In this document: piece by piece, positions 7,046 through 13,935 of the stretch
How the letters are laid out: each line of letters opens with the position of its first letter
Position numbering within the stretch: position 1 is the stretch's first letter
Source: Bacillota bacterium
Lineage (GTDB): Bacteria; Bacillota; Sulfobacillia; Symbiobacteriales; Symbiobacteriaceae
Assembly (NCBI GenBank): GCA_028287415.1
Contig: JAQBPS010000653.1
Span: 1-16,083, forward strand
Direction: 5' to 3'
DNA: 16,083 bases
Translations under genes and position numbers: made by a program
The notes under the pieces: model-generated
The model's input: the letters and a program-made list of their open reading frames with translations, nothing else
Told to the model about the DNA's origin: nothing
Databases searched by the model: none

Positions 7046-8347
7046 CTACTTCGCCACGGAGGTGCCCGTGCCACCCGCCGGCACCGGCAGGGGGCCCTCC
7101 AGCGCAGCGATATTCTCTTTACGACGTGTAGCCGGTATCAGCCCATCCTGGCGGTAAATCATCATCACGATCAGGATCAGGCCGAAGATCAGCGGCTGGT
7201 ACTTGGTCAGGTCAATCGCCGAGGGCAAGCCCCAGTTGGCAGAGAGTGCGGACAAATCCGGGAGGAACTGGAAGCGCAGCAGGGTGACAGCGGCCGCACC
7301 CACGATCACGCCCCGGATCGAGCCCAGTCCGCCCAGAATGATCATCGCCAGGATGCCGATCGATTCCATGAAGCCGAAGGTGTCCGGGTTGATGAAATGC
7401 TGCTTGACGGCGAACAGCATGCCCATGCCGCCTGAGAACGAGGCGCCCGTGGCAAACGCCAGCAGTTTCATCTTGACGAGGGGTACACCCATCGCCCGGG
7501 CGGCGATATCGTCCTCGCGCATGGCGGCCAGAGCGCGCCCGACCCGGCTGTGCTCGATCCGGTACATCGCAATGGCTGTCAGCACAACAAACACCAGCCC
7601 GATGTAATACAGGCTCGTGGGCTGGCCCATATCCATGCCGAACAGGGTGGGCGCCTGGATCGGGGCAATGCCCGGCGCTCCGCCTGTGATGTTGATCGGG
7701 GTGTCCAGGTTTCGGGCGATCACCTGAATTACCTCGCCGAAGCCAAGCGTCACGATTGCGAGGTAGTCGCCCCGCATGCGCATGACTGGCAAGCCCAGAG
7801 CGATGCCCATGAATGCTGCCACCAGCAGTGCCAGGGGCAGCGCAGCCCAGAACCACCAGCCGCCCAGCCCCTGCGGCGCGTTGGCGGCGAACCAGGGCAG
7901 GAACTTCGCTGCCTGCGATGAGGCGAAAATGGAATACACGTAAGCGCCGCCTGCGAAGAAGGCGATATAGCCCAGGTCCAGCAGACCCGCAAACCCGACC
8001 ACCAGGTTCAAGCCCAGGGCCAGCGCAATGTAGATGAACATCTGGATCATGAGCGAGGAGACCCCCGGATTCAGGGTGCCGGCGTAGGGGAGCACGCCGA
8101 GCAGGAGAAACGTCATGAGCACAACTCTCAGCCACGGCTTGATGCCCGCATACGAGAGTGCGAGCGCAGCCCCCAGCGTACAAAGGATGGCGAGGCCGCT
8201 GGCGGGGGCCGCCACCTGATAAGCGCTGGCGAGTACCGTTACCAGGAGCGCTGTGACCAGTGCGGTACGTTCAGCCGTGAGCAACTGTGCAAAACGGTGT
8301 GCGGGCCAGCTCAGGGCCGACTTGAGCCCCTTTTTGATCGCATTCAT
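7046..8347 (-). CDS. livM: Branched-chain amino acid ABC transporter permease LivM
   Basis: 433 residues, longer than the usual ~320 because of an N-terminal extension with additional hydrophobic spans (about residues 30-95). The LivM core begins with FIYIALALGLNLVVGFAGLLD and LGYIAFFAGGAYVYS. The coupling region near the phrase ALAAMREDDIAARAMGV and the later GGLGSIRGVIVGA are family hallmarks. A charged Pro/Gly tail follows the last span. It forms the membrane channel with LivH. ATG 8347 has AGGAGG (8355-8360) 7 nt upstream, and the livH stop codon is embedded in it. Confidence 0.92.
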   Translation of the reverse strand: MNAIKKGLKSALSWPAHRFAQLLTAERTALVTALLVTVLASAYQVAAPASGLAILCTLGAALALSYAGIKPWLRVVLMTFLLLGVLPYAGTLNPGVSSLMIQMFIYIALALGLNLVVGFAGLLDLGYIAFFAGGAYVYSIFASSQAAKFLPWFAANAPQGLGGWWFWAALPLALLVAAFMGIALGLPVMRMRGDYLAIVTLGFGEVIQVIARNLDTPINITGGAPGIAPIQAPTLFGMDMGQPTSLYYIGLVFVVLTAIAMYRIEHSRVGRALAAMREDDIAARAMGVPLVKMKLLAFATGASFSGGMGMLFAVKQHFINPDTFGFMESIGILAMIILGGLGSIRGVIVGAAAVTLLRFQFLPDLSALSANWGLPSAIDLTKYQPLIFGLILIVMMIYRQDGLIPATRRKENIAALEGPLPVPAGGTGTSVAK

Positions 8348-8358
8348 GTGCTTACCTC

Positions 8359-9345
8359 CTATACCTTCTCGCCCACTGTCCGGCCCAGAAGTCCGGCTGG
8401 CTTGAAGACAAGCACCAGAATGAGGATCAGAAACGCAAAGATGTCCTTGTACTCCGGCCCTTTGAGCGCGCCATGCGTGAGGGGACCCAGGTAGGCGGTG
8501 CCCAGCGCTTCGAAAATGCCGAGCAGCAGTCCGCCGATCACGGCCCCGGCCAGGTTGCCAATCCCGCCAAAAACTGCAGCGGTGAAGGCCTTGACGCCTA
8601 GGATAAACCCAATATATGGGGTTATAGACGTGTACCGTATGGCAAAGAGGGAGCCAGCCGCACCACCCAGCGCTCCACCGATCACGAAAGTCGTGGAGAT
8701 AATCCGGTCAACGTTGACGCCCATCAGGGCGGCGGTGGACCGATCCTGTGCGACAGCCCTCATCGCCTTGCCGACCTTGGTCTTGTTTACGAACCAGATG
8801 AGACTGAACATCATGATCAGACCGGAGACCATGATCACAATTGCACCGTAGGGGACCTGCAACTGCAGCGGGGCGCCCGCCACCTGCCACGGCCCCATGG
8901 TCAGGACCCCCGTGTACAGGGGCGGCACGGCCAGCTGCCAGTTACCGCGCAGCGCTTCCCAGATAATGCGGGCCGCATCCTGAAGAAAGAATGAGACACC
9001 GATGGCGGAGATCAGGGGCACAAGGCGGGGCGCACCGCGCAGCGGCCGATACGCGAGGCGCTCCACGGTCCACCCCAGAGCGCCGGAAAAGATCATCGCA
9101 GCCAGCATGGTAAGGATCAGGCTGATGACCATGGGCAGTGTGGTCAGCAGGGACGTCTTCTGCAGAAACATAAGCACTTCAAAGCCGATGAACGCCCCGA
9201 ACATGAAAATTTCGCTGTGGGCAAAGTTGATAAACTCCAGCACGCCGTAAACCATCGTGTACCCCAGTGCCACCACCGCATACAGAAAGCCGATCACCAG
9301 CCCGCTGATAAGGATCTGCGGCAAGATGCGCAGTCCTTCCTCCAT
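8359..9345 (-). CDS. livH: Branched-chain amino acid ABC transporter permease LivH
   Basis: 328 residues with about eight membrane spans. Family phrases are FLYAVVALGYTMVYGVLEFI and NFAHSEIFMFGAF near the N-terminus, and FVIGGALGGAAGSLFAI, GGIGNLAGAVIGG and the final PAGLLGRTVGEKV. The partner of LivM in the pore. ATG 9345 is chosen because GGAGGG (9352-9357) is 6 nt upstream; an in-frame upstream extension of 17 codons has no ribosome site and would run into the livJ-livH hairpin. It is the second gene of the operon. Confidence 0.93.
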   Translation of the reverse strand: MEEGLRILPQILISGLVIGFLYAVVALGYTMVYGVLEFINFAHSEIFMFGAFIGFEVLMFLQKTSLLTTLPMVISLILTMLAAMIFSGALGWTVERLAYRPLRGAPRLVPLISAIGVSFFLQDAARIIWEALRGNWQLAVPPLYTGVLTMGPWQVAGAPLQLQVPYGAIVIMVSGLIMMFSLIWFVNKTKVGKAMRAVAQDRSTAALMGVNVDRIISTTFVIGGALGGAAGSLFAIRYTSITPYIGFILGVKAFTAAVFGGIGNLAGAVIGGLLLGIFEALGTAYLGPLTHGALKGPEYKDIFAFLILILVLVFKPAGLLGRTVGEKV

Positions 9346-9393
9346 ACATCGCCCTCCCTTGCGCTCGGTCGGAGAGATCGTTGACGGGTAGCA

Positions 9394-9423
9394 CACGAGG
9401 GCGGGCAGGGGCCCGCCCTCGTG
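9394..9423 (-). other. Strong hairpin between the binding-protein gene and livH
   Basis: A perfect 13-bp stem (9411-9423 with 9394-9406, 4-nt loop) lies 15 nt past the binding-protein stop. No T-run follows on the minus strand, so it is more likely an mRNA-stabilising or partial-termination element than a full terminator. This position fits the usual need for more binding protein than permease. Confidence 0.65.
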
Positions 9424-9438
9424 CTCTGCTAGCGTTTG

Positions 9439-10632
9439 TTACTGAATGGCACCGAGGGCGACGCCGGGATACTTGCTGTCCTTCACCTGGAACAGGTACA
9501 CCTTTGCGACCGGGTTGTCGCCGTTGGCATCGAAGGAGACCTCGCCGGCGAGACCCTTGAAGCCCTTGGTCGCACGTACGAGCTTGGAGATATCCTCCCG
9601 GGTGGGGGTCTTGCCGGGGTTCTGCTTACCATAGGAGAGCAGCGCTTCGATGATCACCTGCGCGCAGTCGTAGCCGTAAACAGCATAGGTGGGCGGATCG
9701 TTCGGACCGTTCTGCTTCTTGTAGCGCGCGACGAACGACTTGCCGGCCTCAGAGCCATAGACGTTGTCGGCAACGGAGGTGTAAAACACCCGGTTGGCCG
9801 CGTTGCCGCTGTTCTTGACGATGGTGGGATCATCCAGGCCGTCGCCGCCGACAAAGTAGCCCTTGTAGCCCTGTTCATCCGCCTGCTTGAAAATCAGCGA
9901 AGCGGTGTCGTAAATGCCGCCGTAGAAGATGGCGTCGGCCTTGCTGGCGATAATCTTGGTGATGAGGGCGCTGAAGTCCGTGTCCTTAGGATTGATGCCC
10001 TCGCCCTCGCCGTTCGCCACCAGCAGGCTGATTTTCTTGGCCTCTTTCACATACTCGACCGCGAAGCCCTGGCCGTACTCGGTCTTGTCATGGAGCACAT
10101 AGACGCTCTTCGCCTTGACGGTGTCCTTCGTGGCTCGGGCAGCACCGGCGCCCTGGAATGCATCACTGGCAACGATGCGGTTATAGCTGCCGTAGCCGCT
10201 CTGGGTCAGCACGATGGCCGTGTTGGCCGGCGAAACCATGACGAGGCTCGGCGCCTTGAAGAGCGGGGCGATGGTCTTGGCCACGCCGGAGTTCAGCGTA
10301 CCAACCACACCCACCACTTCCTTGTCACCCACAGCCCGGCTGCCCATGTTCCCACCAATAATAGGGTCAGCTTGATCGTCGAGCGGAGCGCATCCCAGTG
10401 AGAAGCCGGCTTTCTCCAGCTCTGCCTTCCGATCCAGGACGGCTATCTTGGCCCCGTTGGCAATGGCCGTGCCCAGACTGGCCTGGCCGCCGGAGAGCGG
10501 CGTGATCGATGCGATCTTGACTTTGATCAGCTTTCCGCCGCTATTGTCGCACGGATTGGAGGATGCGCTTCCACAGCCGGCAATCACCAGGATCATAGAC
10601 AGGGACAGGAGCGCTCCGAGAAGCCGCTTCAT
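9439..10632 (-). CDS. livJ: Branched-chain amino acid ABC transporter substrate-binding lipoprotein
   Basis: 397 residues. A lipoprotein signal peptide (MKRLLGALLSLSMILVIAGC, lipobox IAGC with C20) is followed by a Ser/Asn-rich linker and a two-lobed Leu/Ile/Val-binding fold: VKIASITPLSGGQASLG, GVVGTLNSGVAKTIAPLF, and VMVSPANTA. The phrase YGQGFAVEYVKEAKK and the hinge phrase DAIFYGGIYDTASLIFKQA are typical. It should be anchored outside the membrane and feed ligand to LivHM. Specificity cannot be read from the sequence. ATG 10632 is chosen over the adjacent TTG 10635; the upstream G-run (10643-10649) is the only candidate ribosome site. The 170-bp upstream gap (10633-10802) shows no convincing promoter or T-box. 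Confidence 0.92.
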   Translation of the reverse strand: MKRLLGALLSLSMILVIAGCGSASSNPCDNSGGKLIKVKIASITPLSGGQASLGTAIANGAKIAVLDRKAELEKAGFSLGCAPLDDQADPIIGGNMGSRAVGDKEVVGVVGTLNSGVAKTIAPLFKAPSLVMVSPANTAIVLTQSGYGSYNRIVASDAFQGAGAARATKDTVKAKSVYVLHDKTEYGQGFAVEYVKEAKKISLLVANGEGEGINPKDTDFSALITKIIASKADAIFYGGIYDTASLIFKQADEQGYKGYFVGGDGLDDPTIVKNSGNAANRVFYTSVADNVYGSEAGKSFVARYKKQNGPNDPPTYAVYGYDCAQVIIEALLSYGKQNPGKTPTREDISKLVRATKGFKGLAGEVSFDANGDNPVAKVYLFQVKDSKYPGVALGAIQ

Positions 10633-10735
10633 CAAGAAATACCCCCCCGATAAGTCAGCGTCATCCCTTCCCCACCCCAGGGCTCTCTCTGTCTAAGTCC
10701 CTGTGAACCGATGGCATTGAAGATTGGGACAGTTA

Positions 10736-10757
10736 ATTCGCTGCTCGGCGGGCGAAT
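10736..10757 (-). terminator. Weak hairpin after the TPR gene
   Basis: ATTCGC (10757-10752 on the minus strand) and GCGAAT (10741-10736) pair around a 10-nt loop, followed by TAACTGT. It may end transcription of the TPR gene ahead of the liv operon, but the stem is short and there is no T-run. Confidence 0.3.
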
Positions 10758-10802
10758 CCTTCTTCTGTGTCACGAATTTCAAGATGAATGTACCGTTAGC
10801 GA

Positions 10803-11354
10803 CTAATAGAAAATCGCCGCTAACACAACGGCAGTCAGTAACAATGTGATCAGGGCGGTACCAAAACAGCCCGTCCGCCGTTTCACACTGGCGCGCATGG
10901 CGGTGAGCCGCTCCTTCGCCTCTGTCTTGGCGCTATCACGGTTGAGCCGGTGTGCCTGTTTGAGTGCATTGACGGCCTCCGACAGCTTGCCGAGCTTCTT
11001 ATAGGCGGCATGCAGATTCTCGTGGAATACCGGGCTGTCCGGATTCAGCGCGACTGCCGCCTTATATTTGTCCAGGGCACGCTCGAATTCACCCTGGGAA
11101 TAGTACAAGTTGCCCAGATTACTGTGGGCCTGCGGGAGCTTCGGGTCAAGCTCAATCGCCTGGAGCAACGACTGCTCTGCAGCCTGCGTGTCGCCCATTT
11201 GCGCCGAAATAGCGCCCAGGCGGCTATAAGCCCACGCGGTCCCGGGTGCAGCAGCGAGGATCTCTTCATAAGCCGCCCTCGCAGCCGCGAGGTCACCATC
11301 GACATACAACTGATCCGCCTTCGCGATGAGTTCTTGCACAAGTTCCTGTTCCAT
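10803..11354 (-). CDS. Tail-anchored tetratricopeptide-repeat protein
   Basis: 183 residues. At least three TPR units are visible at about residues 6-37 (ADQLYVDGDLAAARAAYEEI), 41-72 (YSRLGAISAQMGDTQAAEQS, with ELDPKLP), 74-106 (HSNLGNLYYSQGEFERALDK, with ALNPDSP) and a degenerate fourth. A basic stretch (KRRTG) precedes one C-terminal hydrophobic segment (TALITLLLTAVVLAAIFY), so the protein is likely anchored by its tail with the repeats in the cytoplasm, serving as a protein-binding scaffold. ATG 11354 has AGGAGG (11360-11365) 5 nt upstream. It is divergent from yyaC, with a gap (11355-11517) in which I see no convincing promoter. Confidence 0.8.
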   Translation of the reverse strand: MEQELVQELIAKADQLYVDGDLAAARAAYEEILAAAPGTAWAYSRLGAISAQMGDTQAAEQSLLQAIELDPKLPQAHSNLGNLYYSQGEFERALDKYKAAVALNPDSPVFHENLHAAYKKLGKLSEAVNALKQAHRLNRDSAKTEAKERLTAMRASVKRRTGCFGTALITLLLTAVVLAAIFY

Positions 11355-11517
11355 GGTCTCCTCCTTGGTATTAGCCCACTGTACATAGCTTGTCTGCACT
11401 CGCCATATACTTCCCTGTGCCGGAGTCATTCCAGGGCCAGGGGGGAACACGTTGCGAGATGGTTGGAAGGGACTGCTGTCCCGGTCATCAGCTGTCCCCG
11501 GTGAACAGCGGGTGCAT

Positions 11518-12138
11518 ATGGATTCCCCCGATGTACGGCGCACTATTGGAGGCGCCCTTTACGAGTATGGGCTCTGCCAGCTGGACGGGACCGATGAAGT
11601 GATCTTGCTCTGCATCGGCACAGATCTTTCCATCGGCGACTCGCTGGGGCCCCTGGTCGGTTCTTACCTGGTTGAGGCGGGCTCACAGCCGTTCACCGTA
11701 CTCGGCACGCTGGACCAACCTGTTCATGCGACCAACCTGGCGCAGACCGTCGCGTGGGTGGAGTCAACGTACCGCAACCCGCTTGTCATTGCGGTTGACG
11801 CCTGCCTGGGACGGGCAGAATCCGTGGGCATGCTGAGCGTTGGCAAGGGCAGTCTCAAGCCCGGCGCCGGTGTCAACAAGAGTCTGCCCTCTGTGGGGGA
11901 CCTCTACCTCACAGGTGTGGTGAACGTCGGGGGCTTCATGGAGTACTTCGTGCTGCAGAATACCCGTTTGAGCCTCGTCATGCGCATGGCACGGGTGGCG
12001 GCAGAAGGGATTGCCGAGGGTCTCTCAGCCCTTGCGGAGGCGAAGCAGGGCCGATGTACCGACAAGGAGATTCGTGTTCCTGTTGACACTACGAGCCGTC
12101 GGTACCCGGGCAGCACCGCCATCGGCACCGGCAGATGA
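11518..12138 (+). CDS. yyaC: YyaC-family spore protease-like protein
   Basis: 206 residues from the chosen start. The phrase LLCIGTDLSIGDSLGPLVG (residues ~30-48) and PLVIAVDACLGRAESVG, then LTGVVNVGGFMEYFVLQNTRL, match the YyaC family, which shares a fold with GPR-type spore proteases and hydrogenase-maturation endopeptidases. The acidic residues in GTD, GDS and VDAC are candidate metal ligands. In Bacillus it is expressed in the forespore; its substrate is unknown. It is the only plus-strand gene here. The start is uncertain: ATG 11518 gives the usual family length but has no clear ribosome site, while TTG 11452 adds 22 residues and has AGGGGGG (11439-11445) 6 nt upstream. Confidence 0.85.
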   Translation: MDSPDVRRTIGGALYEYGLCQLDGTDEVILLCIGTDLSIGDSLGPLVGSYLVEAGSQPFTVLGTLDQPVHATNLAQTVAWVESTYRNPLVIAVDACLGRAESVGMLSVGKGSLKPGAGVNKSLPSVGDLYLTGVVNVGGFMEYFVLQNTRLSLVMRMARVAAEGIAEGLSALAEAKQGRCTDKEIRVPVDTTSRRYPGSTAIGTGR

Positions 12139-12161
12139 CGGCATTGGCCTCCCAGAGTTGA

Positions 12162-12192
12162 ATCGCCCGTCCTGATGCTCAGGGCGGGCGAT
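12162..12192. terminator. Bidirectional terminator between yyaC and the DUF4446 gene
   Basis: A 14-bp stem with one G-U pair (12162-12175 with 12179-12192) and a 3-nt loop lies between two convergent genes, 23 bp past the yyaC stop. A second hairpin GACCC-GAA-GGGTC (12200-12212) is adjacent and followed on the plus strand by TATT. Neither side has a strong T-run. Confidence 0.65.
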
Positions 12193-12267
12193 GCTTCATG
12201 ACCCGAAGGGTCTATTCGAGTTATTCGGTGCCTTTCCCTGCTCCCGATCGGTGCGACCAGCCGGGGC

Positions 12268-12765
12268 TTATGCGTGTGCGGGGGCCATCGCCCTGGCAAG
12301 CACCTGTTTCTCTTCTTCCGAGAGCGCATAGCTGGATGTGCCGTTCTGAATCGGTTTCGCGTAGACCCGAGACTCGCTCCGGCCATACAGACTGGAGACC
12401 ACCATACCGTTGTTGTGGGCATCGAGGAGTGCGATTGCAAAGCTCAGGTCACTGCCGGTATCGGGGAAGGCATTGAACCTGAGAATGGCTGTTTTTTGCG
12501 TGTGGTATTGGACCTGATCGCTGAGCTTGCTCATCTCTGCTTTCACCCAGGCAACGTCGGTGTTCAACTGCTCAAGACTGGTCGCCTGTGCGAGCAGCAG
12601 GCTTTCAATGTCTTGCGTGGCACTGCCGTTGAGGAACCGTCGATACCGGCTAAGCAGTTTGCGCTGGCGTGCGCCGAGGGTGAGTACGATGACCAGTGTA
12701 ATGAGGGAGAGCACGACCGCAGCGAGAGCGAGCACGGTAGCGTTCAGGTACGCGAGGCCGTCCAC
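12268..12765 (-). CDS. DUF4446 family membrane protein
   Basis: 165 residues. One N-terminal membrane span (about 8-31, VLALAAVVLSLITLVIVLTL) is followed by a basic stretch (RQRKLLSRYRR), a helical or coiled-coil segment (about 45-90), and a compact C-terminal domain with the phrases RFNAFPDTGSDLSFAIALLD, NNGMVVSSLYGR and ESRVYAKPI. These are characteristic of DUF4446, found beside yyaC and parAB in many spore-formers; no function is established to my knowledge. The start is GTG 12765 with AGGAGG (12774-12779) 8 nt upstream. The start codon lies in a hairpin, listed separately. It is followed by a terminator and convergent yyaC. Confidence 0.88.
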   Translation of the reverse strand: MDGLAYLNATVLALAAVVLSLITLVIVLTLGARQRKLLSRYRRFLNGSATQDIESLLLAQATSLEQLNTDVAWVKAEMSKLSDQVQYHTQKTAILRFNAFPDTGSDLSFAIALLDAHNNGMVVSSLYGRSESRVYAKPIQNGTSSYALSEEEKQVLARAMAPAHA

Positions 12766-12774
12766 TTGGTGGAC
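12760..12774 (-). promoter_or_regulatory. Hairpin holding the DUF4446 start codon
   Basis: On the minus strand GTCCAC (12774-12769), loop CAA, GTGGAC (12765-12760) pairs perfectly. It covers the GTG start and touches the last base of the Shine-Dalgarno. It could slow translation initiation unless opened. Confidence 0.45.
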
Positions 12775-12819
12775 CTCCTTGTTTGGATATGTGAAAGCGA
12801 TGGCGACCGGGATCCCGCC

Positions 12820-12834
12820 TATCGGTTTCCGATA
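12820..12834. repeat. Small hairpin upstream of the DUF4446 gene
   Basis: TATCGG-TTT-CCGATA is a perfect 6-bp stem with a 3-nt loop. It lies about 55 bp upstream of the DUF4446 start, in its probable leader or promoter region. Role unknown. Confidence 0.35.
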
Positions 12835-12883
12835 CAGTCAGTTGAGATCCTCTGACACGTGGCCTGTCATCAAAAACCTTCGC

Positions 12884-12899
12884 TGTTCCACGTGGAACA
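12884..12899. promoter_or_regulatory. parS: parS site 1 (perfect)
   Basis: TGTTCCACGTGGAACA, a perfect palindrome differing at one position from the Bacillus consensus TGTTNCACGTGAAACA. ParB binding is expected. Confidence 0.9.
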
Positions 12900-13002
12900 T
12901 TGGTCGTCTGACGAGAGCAGCACAGCCACGCCAGCTCCCCGATTCAGGTGGGGCATCCAGAATGTGCCAGGAAGTCGTCGTCACCGCAGCACCTTCGTCT
13001 GA

Positions 13003-13018
13003 GGTTCCACGTGGAACA
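13003..13018. promoter_or_regulatory. parS: parS site 2 (first base changed)
   Basis: GGTTCCACGTGGAACA: one end base differs from the other copies. It opens repeat A copy 1. Confidence 0.85.
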
Positions 13019-13236
13019 TTGGCGCTGAGCAAGTACCTCTAGCCCTTCACTGAGGCACCGGGTATGCAGTTGGCTGCTGTTCTGACCAGGCTCCGGCCGG
13101 GCCGCCGGCCCGCACAGGAGTGGAACAGCGCCGGCTGCATCGAGGAGGGGCATCTGAGCCCCCACCCTTCTCACCCGGCGGCTGCGTTCTGGGATGCACC
13201 GTCGAGTCGTGGGGCCGCTCCGTCATGGTGGGATGA

Positions 13237-13250
13237 TGTTCCATCCGACA
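13237..13250. repeat. Decayed parS half-site in repeat A copy 1
   Basis: TGTTCCATCCGACA keeps the left parS arm but has lost the CACGTG core. It starts 41 bp before parS site 3. Confidence 0.4.
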
Positions 13251-13277
13251 AATTCGCTAGCGGTCTCGCCCCATTGA

Positions 13278-13293
13278 TGTTCCACGTGGAACA
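13278..13293. promoter_or_regulatory. parS: parS site 3 (perfect)
   Basis: TGTTCCACGTGGAACA. It opens repeat A copy 2. Confidence 0.9.
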
Positions 13294-13528
13294 TTGGCGC
13301 TGAGCAAGTACCTCTAGCCCTTGGCTGAGGCACCTCGTGTGCAGCCGGCTGCTGTTCTGACCAGGCTCCGGCCGGCCCACCAGCTGGCTAGCCCGCTGGC
13401 CCGCACAGGCGTCGAACATCGCCGGCCGCATCAAGGAGGGGCATCTGAGCCCCCACCCCTGCAGTCCCGGCGGCTGCGTTCTTGGATGCACCGTCGAGTA
13501 ATGGTTCGGCTCCCTCATGGTGCGAGGG

Positions 13529-13542
13529 TGTTCCATCCGACA
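13529..13542. repeat. Decayed parS half-site in repeat A copy 2
   Basis: TGTTCCATCCGACA, identical to the copy at 13237 and again starting 41 bp before a perfect parS (site 4). Confidence 0.4.
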
Positions 13543-13569
13543 TGTTCGCTGGCGACCTCGCCCCGTTGA

Positions 13570-13585
13570 TGTTCCACGTGGAACA
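13570..13585. promoter_or_regulatory. parS: parS site 4 (perfect)
   Basis: TGTTCCACGTGGAACA, directly after repeat A copy 2. Confidence 0.9.
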
Positions 13586-13608
13586 GCGGCGCACTATGTG
13601 AACACGTA

Positions 13609-13632
13609 GTGGGGCAGCGGGCTGTGCCCCAC
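13609..13632. repeat. G+C-rich hairpin after parS site 4
   Basis: GTGGGGCA (13609-13616) and TGCCCCAC (13625-13632) are perfect inverted copies with an 8-nt loop. Another 7-bp pair, ACGGGCG/CGCCCGT, follows within about 50 bp. No flanking T-run on either strand marks it clearly as a terminator. Confidence 0.45.
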
Positions 13633-13791
13633 ACTTGCTAGAGCCGGGATTCGTTGGCAGACGGGCGTCCGAGGGCGCCCGTTGCCCCTCCCCCCTCTGC
13701 CGAGCAGGGTGTCGCACTGTCATGTGAGTCGCAGCCTGTCACTTCGTACCAACGCCCCGCGACGCTCCTCGCCTGGAGCGGGGCGGCTCAT

Positions 13792-13807
13792 TGTTCCACG
13801 TGGAACA
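13792..13807. promoter_or_regulatory. parS: parS site 5 (perfect)
   Basis: TGTTCCACGTGGAACA. It opens repeat B copy 1 and follows a hairpin in which GCTCC and GGAGC, flanked by GCCCC and GGGGC, pair just upstream. Confidence 0.9.
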
Positions 13808-13919
13808 CACCTGGGCAAGTGCGGTGCCACTCACGGAGCCACACCTGAACAGCAGTGTGCATGAGCGCTTGCGAGTTCCTGCATCGAGCTATGCCGAAAA
13901 CGCTGCGTCGGGCGAGTGA
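13792..13919. repeat. Repeat B, copy 1
   Basis: 128 bp beginning with parS site 5. Shared landmarks with copy 2 are the 17 bases CACCTGGGCAAGTGCGG after the site, CACACCTGAACAG in the middle, and ATCGAGCTATGCCGAAAACG near the end. The intervening bases vary. Confidence 0.85.
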
Positions 13920-13935
13920 TGTTCCACGTGGAACA
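13920..13935. promoter_or_regulatory. parS: parS site 6 (perfect)
   Basis: TGTTCCACGTGGAACA. It opens repeat B copy 2. Confidence 0.9.

Larger units (their letters stand above)
13003..13277. repeat. Repeat A, copy 1
   Basis: A segment of about 275 bp that begins with parS site 2 and ends where site 3 begins. It matches copy 2 over nearly its whole length, starting with the shared ATTGGCGCTGAGCAAGTACC after the site. It contains hairpins GGGCC/GGCCC (13099-13111) and GGGGC/GCCCC (13147-13162), a TGCATC/GATGCA pair (13136-13141 with 13193-13198) enclosing the latter, and a half-decayed parS at 13237. Confidence 0.85.
13278..13569. repeat. Repeat A, copy 2
   Basis: About 292 bp starting with parS site 3 and ending at site 4. 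Relative to copy 1 it has a block of about 17-20 extra bases near 13379-13399 that replaces one hairpin with another, CCAGC (13380-13384) and GCTGG (13395-13399). The GGGGC/GCCCC hairpin (13438-13453), a GCATC/GATGC pair (13428 with 13489) and the decayed parS (13529) are kept. Confidence 0.85.

Noticed and set aside
10633..10802. T-box or CodY site upstream of the liv operon
   Set aside because: No AGGGTGG-type T-box signature and no AATTTTC-type CodY palindrome is visible, and no convincing -35/-10 pair was found.
11355..11517. Forespore (sigma-F/G) promoter for yyaC
   Set aside because: CATATAC near 11404 resembles part of a -10 element, but it does not fit the consensus and no correctly spaced -35 element is present.
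12851..12866. CACGTG core at 12856 as another parS
   Set aside because: Only the six-base core and one flanking base match; the arms do not. It instead lies in a short TGACA/TGTCA dyad.
13003..13569. Open frames of 60-120 codons across the repeats, such as the minus-strand one at 13171-13536
   Set aside because: Frames shift between the two repeat copies, there is no ribosome site, and the translated sequence is low-complexity P/R/S-rich. They follow from the repeated G+C-rich DNA.
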